41,518 bases of DNA. Origin: a virus. The stretch covers positions 1 through 41,518 of IMG/VR virus record IMGVR_UViG_3300032224_001677. The stretch is one strand, 5' to 3'. How positions within the stretch are numbered: position 1 is the first letter of the stretch; each line of letters starts with the position of its first letter. Below are positions 30,209-37,942 of the stretch, piece after piece. The notes under the pieces were generated by a model that saw only the letters and a list, made by a program, of their open reading frames with translations, was not told the origin of the DNA and searched no databases. Made by a program: the position numbers and the translations under genes.

Positions 30209-30487
30209 ATGAAATTGTTATATGTGTTACCTTTATTATTGCTTACGGCGTGTCAACACACATCAGTTTCTTTAATTGCACCCGAATATAAGATCGTCAG
30301 AGCTCCTGACGATCTTTACAAGTGCCCTATCGTAACTAAGTTTCCGAAAGATGATACATTGACAGATCAAGAAGTCGGTTCGCTTTTATTAAAACTTCAA
30401 AATAATAATATTACCTGCAGAAGATCATTGGATTCTATTAAACAATTTTATAACGAAGCAGAAAAGACATTGGCAGAACAAAAATGA
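30209..30487 (+). CDS. Outer-membrane spanin lipoprotein (Rz1-like)
   Basis: A 92-aa protein with a lipoprotein signal: MKLLYVLPLLLLTAC gives the lipobox LTAC with Cys15 as the lipidated residue. The remaining 77 residues are hydrophilic and include two Cys (39 and 71 approximately) and a C-terminal helix. This is the form of an o-spanin partner for the i-spanin at 28587. The two are separated by the 1.2-kb leader-bearing gene instead of being nested. A general small lipoprotein cannot be excluded. Confidence 0.75.
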   Translation: MKLLYVLPLLLLTACQHTSVSLIAPEYKIVRAPDDLYKCPIVTKFPKDDTLTDQEVGSLLLKLQNNNITCRRSLDSIKQFYNEAEKTLAEQK

Positions 30488-30837
30488 AAAGTTTTATAGA
30501 ATTTATTAAAGAAGAAAATACACCGCGACCAAAAAAGATGAATGAAATTTTAAATAAATCTCAAATTCGTGCTCTTCATAGACACCAATCATTTAATACG
30601 TATGTGCATTCATACGGTCATCCTGACATCTATGGTAAAGAAGAGAGTGAGTTTGATCAAGGACCTGGAAAAACAAGAAGTGTAATATTAACTAACTCTG
30701 GCAATAAGCACAAGATGCATGTTGCTATCACCCATCGTGGTAAGATCCTTGGGCACACAATATATCGCAAGTCAGACAAACCACATCCAGATGCAACTGT
30801 ACAGTGGGATTTAGTTAAATCTGTCGATGGCAGTTAA
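30484..30837 (+). CDS. Small virion-type protein with capsid-targeting-like leader (117 aa)
   Basis: The ATGA overlap couples it to the o-spanin. MKSFIEFIKEEN is the shared leader, with a predicted cut after IKE. The following domain, ILNKSQIRALHRHQSFNTYVHSYG then VILTNSGNKHKMHVAITHRGKILGHTIYRK, is beta-rich and basic. Strand pattern NKHKMHVAIT is like that of the protein at 18578 (NKMHLVSSG), suggesting distant paralogy. The function is unknown. It is the last late gene before a TTGACA promoter. Confidence 0.65.
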   Translation: MKSFIEFIKEENTPRPKKMNEILNKSQIRALHRHQSFNTYVHSYGHPDIYGKEESEFDQGPGKTRSVILTNSGNKHKMHVAITHRGKILGHTIYRKSDKPHPDATVQWDLVKSVDGS

Positions 30838-30843
30838 TAATAC

Positions 30844-30871
30844 TTGACAAACTGTACAGTTATGTTATAAT
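30844..30871 (+). promoter_or_regulatory. Sigma70-type promoter (TTGACA-16-TATAAT)
   Basis: TTGACA at 30844-30849 and a perfect TATAAT at 30866-30871 with 16-base spacing, 36 bases before the primase ATG. The spacer holds the dyad CTGTACAG. Confidence 0.85.
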
Positions 30872-30906
30872 TACTCTGTAGATTTGAAATAGAGTGATTA
30901 AAGAAA

Positions 30907-31941
30907 ATGAATACGTTATGGTTGGATCAGAAGTTTGCATCTCTTGTTGGTACTCAACTGGAGCAATTTAAAGTAATCAATAATAAACCTTATAATGCCA
31001 AGTTTAGATGCAATGTCTGTGGAGACTCTCAGACTAGCAAATTTAAAACACGCGGCCATTTCTACGAACATTCAGGTCGTATCAATGTAAAGTGCTTTAA
31101 CTGTGGTTATAGCACGTCTCTATCTAAATTTATTAAAACATATAATCCGTCGTTATACACGGAATATCGTCTTGAAGTAATGAAAGAGATTAATCCAGAA
31201 GAAGCCGAAAAATTTGTTTCGGCTATAGAAAAATTTTCTTCTAGACGCATAGAACATTTTGATCCCTTTAAAGAATTGAAAAAAATATCTCAATTAAAAC
31301 CCGAACATCCGGCAAAAAAATATATTTCTGAGAGAAATATTCCATCCAACACTCACTATCGAATATTCTATTCTCATATATATTTTACCTGGGTAAATTC
31401 TTTTGTTCCAAATAAGTTTAATGAAAAGGCACTAAAATTTGATGAACCAAGAATCGTATTCCCATTCATTGACAGCAACGGCTATGTATTTGGTTTTACT
31501 GGAAGATCTATATCTGCTAAATCAACTTTAAGATATGTTACTATAATGTTAGATGAGTCTAAAGACAAAATCTTTGGTCTCGATTCTATTGATAAAAGTA
31601 AAAAAATATACGTAGTAGAAGGACCTATTGATAGTTTATTTTTAACAAATTGTGTTGCCATGGCAGGATCAGATGTTAATTTGACTAATTTAGGTGATCG
31701 TAGTAATATAGTTATTGTATATGATAATGAACCTAGAAGCAAAGAAATAGTTAAAAAGATACAAAAAACAATAGATCAAAATTATAAAGTTTGCATTTGG
31801 CCTGATAATATAGAACAAAAAGATATTAACGAAATGATTTTAGCTGGTTTAAGTGGTCCTGCTGTTCAACACATTATAGATCATAATACATATGAAGGAT
31901 TAGCAGCTAAAATGAGATTGCAAATGTGGAGTAGAGTATGA
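30907..31941 (+). CDS. DNA primase, T4 gp61-like
   Basis: A 344-aa primase. The N-terminal zinc finger is C35-x2-C38 ... C63-x2-C66 (FRCNVCGDSQ, VKCFNCGYS). The Toprim-type core has VVEGPIDSLF (236-245) with the catalytic Glu238, and VIVYDNEPRS (269-278) with the acidic metal site. Length equals T4 gp61 (342 aa). It synthesises RNA primers with the gp41 helicase. It is preceded by a strong early promoter and begins the replication and nucleotide-metabolism block; the start is overlapped by no other gene. Confidence 0.9.
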   Translation: MNTLWLDQKFASLVGTQLEQFKVINNKPYNAKFRCNVCGDSQTSKFKTRGHFYEHSGRINVKCFNCGYSTSLSKFIKTYNPSLYTEYRLEVMKEINPEEAEKFVSAIEKFSSRRIEHFDPFKELKKISQLKPEHPAKKYISERNIPSNTHYRIFYSHIYFTWVNSFVPNKFNEKALKFDEPRIVFPFIDSNGYVFGFTGRSISAKSTLRYVTIMLDESKDKIFGLDSIDKSKKIYVVEGPIDSLFLTNCVAMAGSDVNLTNLGDRSNIVIVYDNEPRSKEIVKKIQKTIDQNYKVCIWPDNIEQKDINEMILAGLSGPAVQHIIDHNTYEGLAAKMRLQMWSRV

Positions 31942-32120
31942 CAGCATATACTGTTAAAATACAATACGATATAAGAGAAGGTGATTATTATATTCCTCTG
32001 CCTGAAGAAATGCTATCTGTTATAGCAGAACTGGGTTGGAATGTTAATGAAGAACTTGAATGGATAGATAACAAAAACGGAACGTTTACAATACAAAAGA
32101 AAGAGGAACGAGATGAGTAA
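31938..32120 (+). CDS. Small phage protein, AbrB-like strand pattern (60 aa)
   Basis: The ATG overlaps the primase stop. A 60-residue product with YYIPLPEEMLSVIAELGWNVNEELEWIDNKNGTFTIQKK, a pattern (LPxEmLxxLGWxxGDxLEWxdN.dGs) that resembles short AbrB/MazE-like or phage-type beta proteins. It overlaps the RNR start by eight bases. The function is unknown; a small DNA-binding regulator is possible. Confidence 0.6.
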   Translation: MTAYTVKIQYDIREGDYYIPLPEEMLSVIAELGWNVNEELEWIDNKNGTFTIQKKEERDE

Positions 32121-34038
32121 TTTTCTACCAACATTATACCAAGAGTTTATTTACAAGAGCCGCTATTCAAAATTTTTAGACAAAGAAGGTCGTCGCGAAA
32201 ATTGGAATGAAACTGTTTCTCGTTATTTTGATTTTATGACTAAACATTTAAATGATAATTTTAATTATACTCTTTTTAAAGATGATCGCGATCAATTAGA
32301 AGAAGCTGTTTTAAATCTTGAAATTATGCCTTCTATGCGTGCTTTAATGACTGCCGGACCTTCTCTTGAACGTGATAATACTTGTGCTTATAATTGCTCT
32401 TATGTTGCTGTAGATGATCCAAAAGCATTTGATGAAACTATGCTTATTCTTATGAATGGTACAGGTGTTGGTTTTTCTGTAGAACGTCAATATGTTAATC
32501 AATTGCCAGAAATTCCTGCTAAAATGTTTGATAGTGATACGACTATTATTGTAAAGGATTCAAAAGAAGGTTGGGCAAAAGGTTTTCGTCAGTTAATCGC
32601 ACTTCTTTATTCTGGTGAAGTTCCTAAATGGGATCTTGCACTTCTTCGTCCTGCTGGTGCGCGTCTTAAAACATTTGGTGGACGTTCTTCTGGACCGGGT
32701 CCTTTGGATGATTTGTTTAAGTTTACTGTTCGTATGTTTCGTGGTGCAACAGGTCGTAAATTAAACTCTCTCGAATGTCATGACATTATGTGTAAGATTG
32801 GTGAAGTAGTAGTTGTTGGTGGCGTTCGTCGTTCAGCAATGATTTCACTTTCAAATCTTACAGACGAGCGTATGAGAACAGCAAAGAATGGATCGTGGTG
32901 GGAAACTAATCCTCAACGTGCTCTTTCTAATAATTCAGCAGCATATACAGAGAAACCAGAGATGGGTACGTTTATGCGTGAATGGCTTTCTTTGTATGAT
33001 TCAAAGTCGGGTGAGCGTGGCATCTTCTCTCGTGTAGCATCACAAAATCAAGCAAAGAAGTTTGGTCGTCGTGATCCTAATCATGATTTTGGTACTAATC
33101 CATGTTCTGAAATTATTCTACGTCCTAATCAATTCTGTAATCTTACAGAAGTTGTTGTTCGAGGAACAGATAGTATTCCTGATCTAGAACGTAAAGTTCG
33201 TCTTGCTTCTCGTTTAGGTACTATTCAATCTACATTAACTAAGTTTCCTTATCTTCGTAAAGTATGGACAAACAACACAGAAGAAGAACGTCTACTTGGT
33301 GTTAGTATGACTGGTATTATGGATAATACTCTTACTAATGGTCGTGAAGGTATTGATAAACTTCAGACGATATTAGAGATGCTTCGTGTTACTGCTGTTA
33401 TTGCTAATAAAGAATTAGCCGATGCTTTAGGTATTCCTCAATCAGCAGCAGTAACTTGTGTAAAACCATCAGGAACTGTATCTCAGTTAGTTGATTCTGC
33501 TTCTGGCATTCATGCACGCCATAATGATTATTATATTCGTACAGTGCGTGGTGATAATAAAGATCCACTTACAATGCTTCTTAAAGAATCTGGTTTTCCC
33601 AATGAGCCATGTGTTATGAAGCCACAGTCTACCACAGTATTTTCTTTCCCTGTAAAAGCACCTGATGGAGCAGTTACTCGTACAGAAATGACAGCAGTAG
33701 AACAACTTGAGATGTGGATGATATATCAGCGCCATTGGTGTGAACATAAACCATCTGTTACTATTACTGTTAAGGAAGATGAATGGATGGACGTTGGTGC
33801 GTTTGTTTACGAACATTTTGACGAAATGTCTGGTGTTTCATTCCTTCCACATTCTGATCATACTTATCGTCAAGCACCTTATCAGGATTGCACAAAGGCA
33901 GAATATGAAGCATTAGATGCAACTATGCCAAAAATTATTGATTGGAATAAATTAGCAGAGTATGAGAAAGAAGATAATACTAAGGGTTCTCAGACTCTAG
34001 CTTGTGCAGCTGATGGTTGTGAAATTGTCGACCTGTAA
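32113..34038 (+). CDS. Adenosylcobalamin-dependent ribonucleoside-triphosphate reductase (class II, monomeric)
   Basis: A 641-aa RTPR-like enzyme. The radical Cys is in NPCSEI (C331, E333), with the partner redox Cys C342 in FCNL eleven residues on, as in Lactobacillus RTPR (408 and 419). C91/C95 supply the first redox Cys, and the C-terminal tail ends ACAADGCEIVDL with C631 and C636 for thioredoxin/glutaredoxin reduction. It reduces NTPs using B12, without an NrdB subunit. Codons CGT and CTT are more frequent than elsewhere. The host must supply cobalamin. It lies in front of a DUF1289 gene and near a glutaredoxin gene. Confidence 0.93.
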   Translation: MSNFLPTLYQEFIYKSRYSKFLDKEGRRENWNETVSRYFDFMTKHLNDNFNYTLFKDDRDQLEEAVLNLEIMPSMRALMTAGPSLERDNTCAYNCSYVAVDDPKAFDETMLILMNGTGVGFSVERQYVNQLPEIPAKMFDSDTTIIVKDSKEGWAKGFRQLIALLYSGEVPKWDLALLRPAGARLKTFGGRSSGPGPLDDLFKFTVRMFRGATGRKLNSLECHDIMCKIGEVVVVGGVRRSAMISLSNLTDERMRTAKNGSWWETNPQRALSNNSAAYTEKPEMGTFMREWLSLYDSKSGERGIFSRVASQNQAKKFGRRDPNHDFGTNPCSEIILRPNQFCNLTEVVVRGTDSIPDLERKVRLASRLGTIQSTLTKFPYLRKVWTNNTEEERLLGVSMTGIMDNTLTNGREGIDKLQTILEMLRVTAVIANKELADALGIPQSAAVTCVKPSGTVSQLVDSASGIHARHNDYYIRTVRGDNKDPLTMLLKESGFPNEPCVMKPQSTTVFSFPVKAPDGAVTRTEMTAVEQLEMWMIYQRHWCEHKPSVTITVKEDEWMDVGAFVYEHFDEMSGVSFLPHSDHTYRQAPYQDCTKAEYEALDATMPKIIDWNKLAEYEKEDNTKGSQTLACAADGCEIVDL

Positions 34039-34228
34039 CGAACAAGCAGCTTCTCCTTGTGAGAAGATATGTAAATTAGATCCTACCACAGAGTTTTGCA
34101 TTGTCTGTGGTAGGACAACAGAACACATTCAAAATTGGACCATATATACTGATGAGAAGAGATCTCAAATAATGAAAGACCTTAAAGCAAAAAGGAAACT
34201 AAGAAATGAATTGGGAAGAGCTAATTGA
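34013..34228 (+). CDS. DUF1289-family Cys-rich protein
   Basis: Residues SPCEKICKLDPTTEFCIVCGRTTEHIQNW are the DUF1289 signature: SPCxxxCxLD-x5-CxxCGRT-x2-EIxxW, a likely Fe-S or zinc site. Its start lies inside the RNR 3' end; GTG 34004, ATG 34013 and GTG 34019 are all possible, and no clear ribosome binding site decides. DUF1289 is widespread in proteobacteria, where its function is unknown. The length of about 71 aa is normal. Confidence 0.75.
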   Translation: MVVKLSTCNEQAASPCEKICKLDPTTEFCIVCGRTTEHIQNWTIYTDEKRSQIMKDLKAKRKLRNELGRAN

Positions 34229-34433
34229 TGTAATTTCAGAGTTAGTTAAAGATGCTGAAATACGTAAACAAATTTACACTAGAATGATTGATATGCACAC
34301 TCATTATAGCGAAGATTTAGAAGACAATATGGGCGTTGATTCTGCTTGGGATGAAGTAATTAAAAACTATATTGATACAGATGAAGAAGAAACCGACGAA
34401 GATGATTACAACTATGATTATGAAGACGAATGA
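34206..34433 (+). CDS. Acidic hypothetical protein (75 aa)
   Basis: AAAGGAAACTAAGAAATG gives a good site inside the end of the DUF1289 gene. The product has an N-terminal helical part (EELIDVISELVKDAEIRKQIYTRMIDMHTHYSEDLEDN) and ends in an acidic, Tyr-rich tail, DEEETDEDDYNYDYEDE. Such tails may bind SSB-like or basic proteins. No family is recognised. The stop overlaps the RuvC-like gene by four bases. Confidence 0.65.
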   Translation: MNWEELIDVISELVKDAEIRKQIYTRMIDMHTHYSEDLEDNMGVDSAWDEVIKNYIDTDEEETDEDDYNYDYEDE

Positions 34434-34987
34434 GGATCGTAGGAGTTGATTACTCTTTATCTAGTCCTTGCGTCTGTATTTCTGATAGCATCAATTTTGA
34501 TTTTAATTTATGTAGAATATTTTACTTAACTAATATTAAAAAATATGATATAGATTTTCGTAATATACAAGGTGATATGCATGCAGATTATTCTTGTGAT
34601 GAAGAGAGGTTTTATAATATCACAAATTGGGTATTGACAAAACTACAAGAAGGTGATATTATATACATTGAAGGATATTCAATGGGATCTACCGGTAGAG
34701 TTTTTAATATCGGTGAAAATGCGGGTCTCTTAAAACACTATTTGTGGAAAAAAGGTTATAGCTATAATCTTGTTCCTCCTACAGTAATTAAGAAATTTGC
34801 TACTGGTAAAGGTAATGCTAATAAAGAAGCATTGCAAGAAGTTTTTATAAAAGAAACTTCTTATAATATTAAAAATGAACTTAATATGACAGATAAACAA
34901 TGGAATCCATCTTCAGATATAATAGATAGTTATTTTATTTGTAAGTATGGTTTTGAACAGGAGAATAAAAATGACAACAGTATCTAA
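34430..34987 (+). CDS. RuvC-like Holliday junction resolvase (RNase H fold)
   Basis: A 185-aa protein with the four acidic residues of the RuvC fold: D7 in GVDYSLSSPC, E81 in IYIEGYSMGS, and D163/D166 near the C-terminus in SSDIIDSYFI. The loop TGKGNANKEAL (126-135) corresponds to the substrate-binding segment of RuvC. In T4-like phages it could replace gp49 for branch cleavage before packaging. It is coupled to the preceding acidic protein by ATGA and overlaps the following gene by 17 bases. Confidence 0.82.
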   Translation: MRIVGVDYSLSSPCVCISDSINFDFNLCRIFYLTNIKKYDIDFRNIQGDMHADYSCDEERFYNITNWVLTKLQEGDIIYIEGYSMGSTGRVFNIGENAGLLKHYLWKKGYSYNLVPPTVIKKFATGKGNANKEALQEVFIKETSYNIKNELNMTDKQWNPSSDIIDSYFICKYGFEQENKNDNSI

Positions 34988-35261
34988 ATGGTTTGCCGAA
35001 TTGTTCGGTATTGGTCTTAGAAATGCTAAGGCAGAAGCAGCTAAGGTTGAAACTGAAGTTAAAGCAGATGTTTCAAAGATTGTAGAAACTGTAAAAACAA
35101 CTGAAGAAAAAGTTGAAAAAGCAGTTAAAGCTGGTGCAGATAAAGTAACTAAGATTGTTAAATCTGATATCAAGAAAGTTGCTGAAGTAGAAAAGAAAGT
35201 TGAAACAGCAATTAAACAAGCTTCTTCTAAGGTAAAGAAGAAGAAGAATGGTGTCAAGTAA
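34971..35261 (+). CDS. Lys/Ala/Val-rich amphipathic repeat protein (96 aa)
   Basis: CAGGAGAATAAAA gives the site for ATG 34971; an earlier in-frame ATG lies within the RuvC-like gene. After a hydrophobic N-terminus (VSKWFAELFGIGLRNAKAEAA) the protein is a chain of 11-residue-type KVEKAVKAGADKVTKIV repeats and a Lys-rich tail SKVKKKKNG. Composition and periodicity are like LEA-type or histone-H1-like proteins: an extended amphipathic helix that could bind membrane or DNA. No enzyme domain is present. Confidence 0.65.
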   Translation: MTTVSKWFAELFGIGLRNAKAEAAKVETEVKADVSKIVETVKTTEEKVEKAVKAGADKVTKIVKSDIKKVAEVEKKVETAIKQASSKVKKKKNGVK

Positions 35262-35463
35262 ACCAATATCTATTGTACAAGACGGCAGTCTTCCTGTAGT
35301 TTTGGGAGACTGCCCTAATTGTAAGCTGGGACCGAGATCATTAATATTGATTGATTTTGTTCCCAATTTAGGAAAACCAGATAATAGCACAGTATATTTA
35401 AAATGTATTAGTTGTAATTCAATACATCAAAGAAAAATTAAAGAAGTGGCAGAAGGAAGTTAA
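35248..35463 (+). CDS. Small zinc-ribbon protein (71 aa)
   Basis: Starts inside the Lys-rich 3' end of the previous gene, where AAGAAGAAGAATG includes a weak site. Two CxxC pairs, CPNCK (22-26) and CISCN (53-57), are spaced for one zinc ribbon. The segments are beta-like: LGPRSLILIDFVPNLG and NSTVYLKC. Could bind nucleic acid or act in transcription. No close family is recalled. Confidence 0.7.
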   Translation: MVSSKPISIVQDGSLPVVLGDCPNCKLGPRSLILIDFVPNLGKPDNSTVYLKCISCNSIHQRKIKEVAEGS

Positions 35464-35465
35464 TT

Positions 35466-35750
35466 ATGGCTGGTAAATCAAAAAGAACAAAATATGTTTC
35501 TAAAGGACAGCGCGATAGCATTTCAAGTGATTTGCTTAAATCTGTGAAACGCGACAGACCTCTTGTAGAACGCGTTCTTAACCAACTTAAGCATTGGTCA
35601 AAAGGCAAGCGTACAATGGTTACAATTCCCAATCCCAATAAAAATGAAACCAACAAGCGTTTTATTAAGGTAGAAGGTAATCATTCTGCTGCTTTTGGTC
35701 CATGGAAGCGAATGGAAAAAGATCAAAAGAGAATGGGTGCAAATGATTGA
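35466..35750 (+). CDS. Conserved basic phage protein (94 aa)
   Basis: An AGGAAG site lies upstream. The protein is basic, with GKSKRTKYVSKGQRDSIS, a central KHWSKGKRTMVTIPNPN and end FGPWKRMEKDQKRMGAN. The pattern WxKGKxTxVTIxNPNxxET is one I associate with small conserved proteins of T4-like phages; the function is unknown. The glutaredoxin gene starts within its last codons. Confidence 0.68.
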   Translation: MAGKSKRTKYVSKGQRDSISSDLLKSVKRDRPLVERVLNQLKHWSKGKRTMVTIPNPNKNETNKRFIKVEGNHSAAFGPWKRMEKDQKRMGAND

Positions 35751-35991
35751 AATTTACGGTAAAACAGACTGTAATTGGTGTGTTTCAGCAAAACAACTTC
35801 TCAATGAGAGAGGTGTAAATTACAAGTATTATAATCTTGGAGAAGATTACGGAGTAGATTTTTTACGTGAGAATTTTCCAGGAGTTAAAACAGTTCCTAT
35901 TATTGTTGTAAATGGTTTTAGAATTGGTGGTTATGAAGATTTAAAATCTTATTTGGAGGAAACATCAGGTGGATACGGACACAATATCTAA
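35743..35991 (+). CDS. Glutaredoxin
   Basis: ATG 35743 in the end of the previous gene gives an 82-aa thioredoxin-fold protein. C10-N-W-C13 is the active site, TVPII carries the cis-Pro loop, and FRIGGYEDLKSYL is the conserved glutaredoxin end. It reduces disulfides using glutathione or thioredoxin reductase. The RNR at 32 kb has the redox Cys pair that would need such a donor. It overlaps the next gene's GTG start region by 23 bases. Confidence 0.88.
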   Translation: MIEIYGKTDCNWCVSAKQLLNERGVNYKYYNLGEDYGVDFLRENFPGVKTVPIIVVNGFRIGGYEDLKSYLEETSGGYGHNI

Positions 35992-36223
35992 ATCAAATAT
36001 TATGAATATGCTCAAATCTGGTATTGTAAATATTAGGTTTACAAAGGTAGATGGCACAGAACGTGTAATGAAATGCACTTTAGCTGAAGGTATTGTTAAA
36101 TCTCACGAAAAAACCACTGATCGTGAAAAGAAAACCAATGAAAACATTTGCTCGGTATGGGATGTTGATAAGGAGGCCTGGCGTTCGTTTCGTTATGACT
36201 CTATTTTAGAAATTCATAAATAA
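35969..36223 (+). CDS. Conserved T4-like phage protein with SH3-like barrel (84 aa)
   Basis: I chose GTG at 35969, because TTGGAGGA lies nine bases upstream; an ATG 33 bases later has no good site. The domain VNIRFTKVDGTERVMKCTLAEG to SVWDVDKEAWRSFRYDSILEI matches a family common in T4-like phages often noted as an SH3-fold protein: FTKxDGTxRxMxCTL...(V)WDxxxxxWRSFRxDSI. It may bind a nucleic acid or polymerase; the function is unknown. Confidence 0.75.
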   Translation: MDTDTISKSNIMNMLKSGIVNIRFTKVDGTERVMKCTLAEGIVKSHEKTTDREKKTNENICSVWDVDKEAWRSFRYDSILEIHK

Positions 36224-36253
36224 GATAACGTAAACATTTAATGGGTTTAATAA

Positions 36254-36586
36254 ATGTCTGATCCGATAACTACACCACTTATGATGAAGTTAATCACCGG
36301 CGTGGGTGGTTTAATTGGAGGAGTTGCTTTTATGGCTTTTTATACTCCTAAAAATGTCTGGGATGCTGCAATAAGATCTGGTCTTAGCGTTACTGCTGCT
36401 ATAGTGGGTGCACCTGTTGTATGTGAATGGTTTAATTTTTCTTGTTCGTTGGATAATGTCTTAGCAACATCAGTGGCATTGGGATTTGCTTCATGGAGTA
36501 TATTATCATTGGCTGCAAGGTTTTTGATAAACATACAAGATGAAAAAGTTAATATTAAGCTACCTGAGTTTTTAGAAAAAAAATAA
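36254..36586 (+). CDS. Membrane protein, possible holin (110 aa)
   Basis: The sequence has three hydrophobic segments, roughly 12-31 (KLITGVGGLIGGVAFMAFY), 44-62 and 70-92, with a charged C-terminal tail NIQDEKVNIKLPEFLEKK. The N-terminus SDPITTPLMMKLITGVGGLIGG is like a small family (DUF6107-like) in alphaproteobacterial phages and prophages, placed near lysis genes there. Size, three membrane spans and a charged end suit a class I holin. CATAAATA, a variant late promoter, stands at 36215. The holin role is inference. Confidence 0.55.
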   Translation: MSDPITTPLMMKLITGVGGLIGGVAFMAFYTPKNVWDAAIRSGLSVTAAIVGAPVVCEWFNFSCSLDNVLATSVALGFASWSILSLAARFLINIQDEKVNIKLPEFLEKK

Positions 36587-36612
36587 ATATTTGTCGAATG
36601 TGAGTTTATATT

Positions 36613-37542
36613 ATGGAAAAAAATGAATTGAATAAGAATGCTCGTGGTGGCACTGAGCTGATGCAGGAACGTCTTCATAGAAGCATTCCTGAAGAAATAT
36701 TGAACAAATTTCAAATTATTCCTTCACGTGTCAGAGAATTAGATTCTAATAAAAAGAAAATTCTTTGGTTACATGATCTTCCTCACGATCCAGAATCAGA
36801 ACATTTAAAAGATCCTGAACTCCGTAAACGTTTTGATAAAATTGTTGCTGTATCAGATTGGCAGCTTCAATTGTATAATCTTGTCAGTGGTGTTCAATAT
36901 GGTGAAAGTATTGTAATAAAAAATGCCATTGATCCTATTCCTATTGAGAAAAAAGAATACAATGGCACAGTAAATCTTATATATCATACTACTCCTCATA
37001 GAGGATTGGAAATTTTAATTCCTGTTTTTGAAGAACTTTGTAAAATTCATGATAATATCCATCTTGATGTTTATTCTAGTTTTAGCATATATGGATGGGA
37101 ACAGAGAGACGAACAATATAAACAATTATTTGATCGTTGCAAAGAACATCCCAAGATTACATATCATGGAGCAGTGTCAAACGAAGAAGTTCGTGATGCA
37201 TTAACTAAGTCTCATATTTTTGCCTATCCTTGTATTTGGCCTGAAACGAGTTGTTTGGCTGCTATTGAAGCTATGTCAGCAATGAACCTTGTTGTGTGTC
37301 CTAATTTTGCTGCATTAGCAGAGACATGCTCTAATTTTGCCATGATGTATCAGTTTAATGAGAACAAGAATCTGCACGCTGTGCAATTTGCTCATACTTT
37401 AGATATGGCAATTAAAACTGTCATTAAAAATGAAGGCAGCACTTATCCGTATTTGGAATTTCAAAAACAATATTTTGATTATTTCTATAGCTGGGAAAAG
37501 AGAAAAGGAGAGTGGTTAGCTCTCCTTCAATCAATGTCTTAA
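36613..37542 (+). CDS. Glycosyltransferase, GT4-like
   Basis: A 309-aa GT-B protein. The start NKNARGGTELMQERL is the acceptor-side loop (Gly-Gly-x-Glu) of GT4 enzymes. KKILWLHDLPHDPES, AVSDWQLQLY and VIKNAIDP are the typical hinge region. LIYHTTPHRGLEILIPVFEEL and FAYPCIWPETSCLAAIEAMSA give the donor-binding E-x7-E-type motif. The start lacks the usual first strand, so it may be slightly shortened or bind in another way. The target is unknown. It runs convergently into a minus-strand gene seven bases away. Confidence 0.82.
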   Translation: MEKNELNKNARGGTELMQERLHRSIPEEILNKFQIIPSRVRELDSNKKKILWLHDLPHDPESEHLKDPELRKRFDKIVAVSDWQLQLYNLVSGVQYGESIVIKNAIDPIPIEKKEYNGTVNLIYHTTPHRGLEILIPVFEELCKIHDNIHLDVYSSFSIYGWEQRDEQYKQLFDRCKEHPKITYHGAVSNEEVRDALTKSHIFAYPCIWPETSCLAAIEAMSAMNLVVCPNFAALAETCSNFAMMYQFNENKNLHAVQFAHTLDMAIKTVIKNEGSTYPYLEFQKQYFDYFYSWEKRKGEWLALLQSMS

Positions 37543-37549
37543 AACTGTA

Positions 37550-37852
37550 TTACGCCGTTTCTCTTCCGACCGGACGACCAGCAAATTTCTCAAGAATGTC
37601 ATAATACCAATCCTCGTTCTTATCACGTAGGATAGCTAAAGGCGCTTGACGGTTATGTACAAGAGCCATAAAATAATCCTCTACTGTATGATTAGCAATA
37701 AGCTCTTTAATGAACTTTGCTTTTGTAAAGGGACTCTTTGTATGCTTAAAACGAGCTACAAATTTATGAGACTCACCATCATAATAATAAAGATATTCTC
37801 CGCTATGATGGAAGAATTTCTTATCAAAACGTGTGGTCGGAATCAACTGCAT
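37550..37852 (-). CDS. Lone minus-strand small protein (100 aa)
   Basis: The frame is open further upstream to 37894, but the -10 box lies inside that part, so the likely start is the ATG at 37852, 8-9 bases after a CGGAG site. The product is basic and aromatic, MQLIPTTRFDKKFFHHSGEY, YYYDGESHKFVARFKH, with a helical TKAKFIKELIANHTVEDYFMAL part. No family is recognised. It is the only minus-strand gene seen in the window and has its own early-type promoter. Confidence 0.7.
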   Translation of the reverse strand: MQLIPTTRFDKKFFHHSGEYLYYYDGESHKFVARFKHTKSPFTKAKFIKELIANHTVEDYFMALVHNRQAPLAILRDKNEDWYYDILEKFAGRPVGRETA

Positions 37853-37882
37853 ATCTATGTTCTCCGTGTTCTTCATATTATA

Positions 37883-37911
37883 ACTATACGACATTTAGAT
37901 AGAAATGTCAA
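37883..37911 (-). promoter_or_regulatory. Minus-strand sigma70-type promoter (TTGACA-17-TATAGT)
   Basis: On the minus strand, TTGACA (37911-37906), a 17-base spacer ending AAATGTCG, then TATAGT (37888-37883). It matches the plus-strand promoter at 14867 over the whole box and end of spacer. Confidence 0.8.
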
Positions 37912-37942
37912 CCGATTTTATTAAAAAAACAAAAAAATATTA

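Noticed and set aside
37853-37894. Longer N-terminus for the minus-strand gene from ATG at 37894
   Set aside because: That part contains the -10 box of its own promoter, so it would not be transcribed from there.
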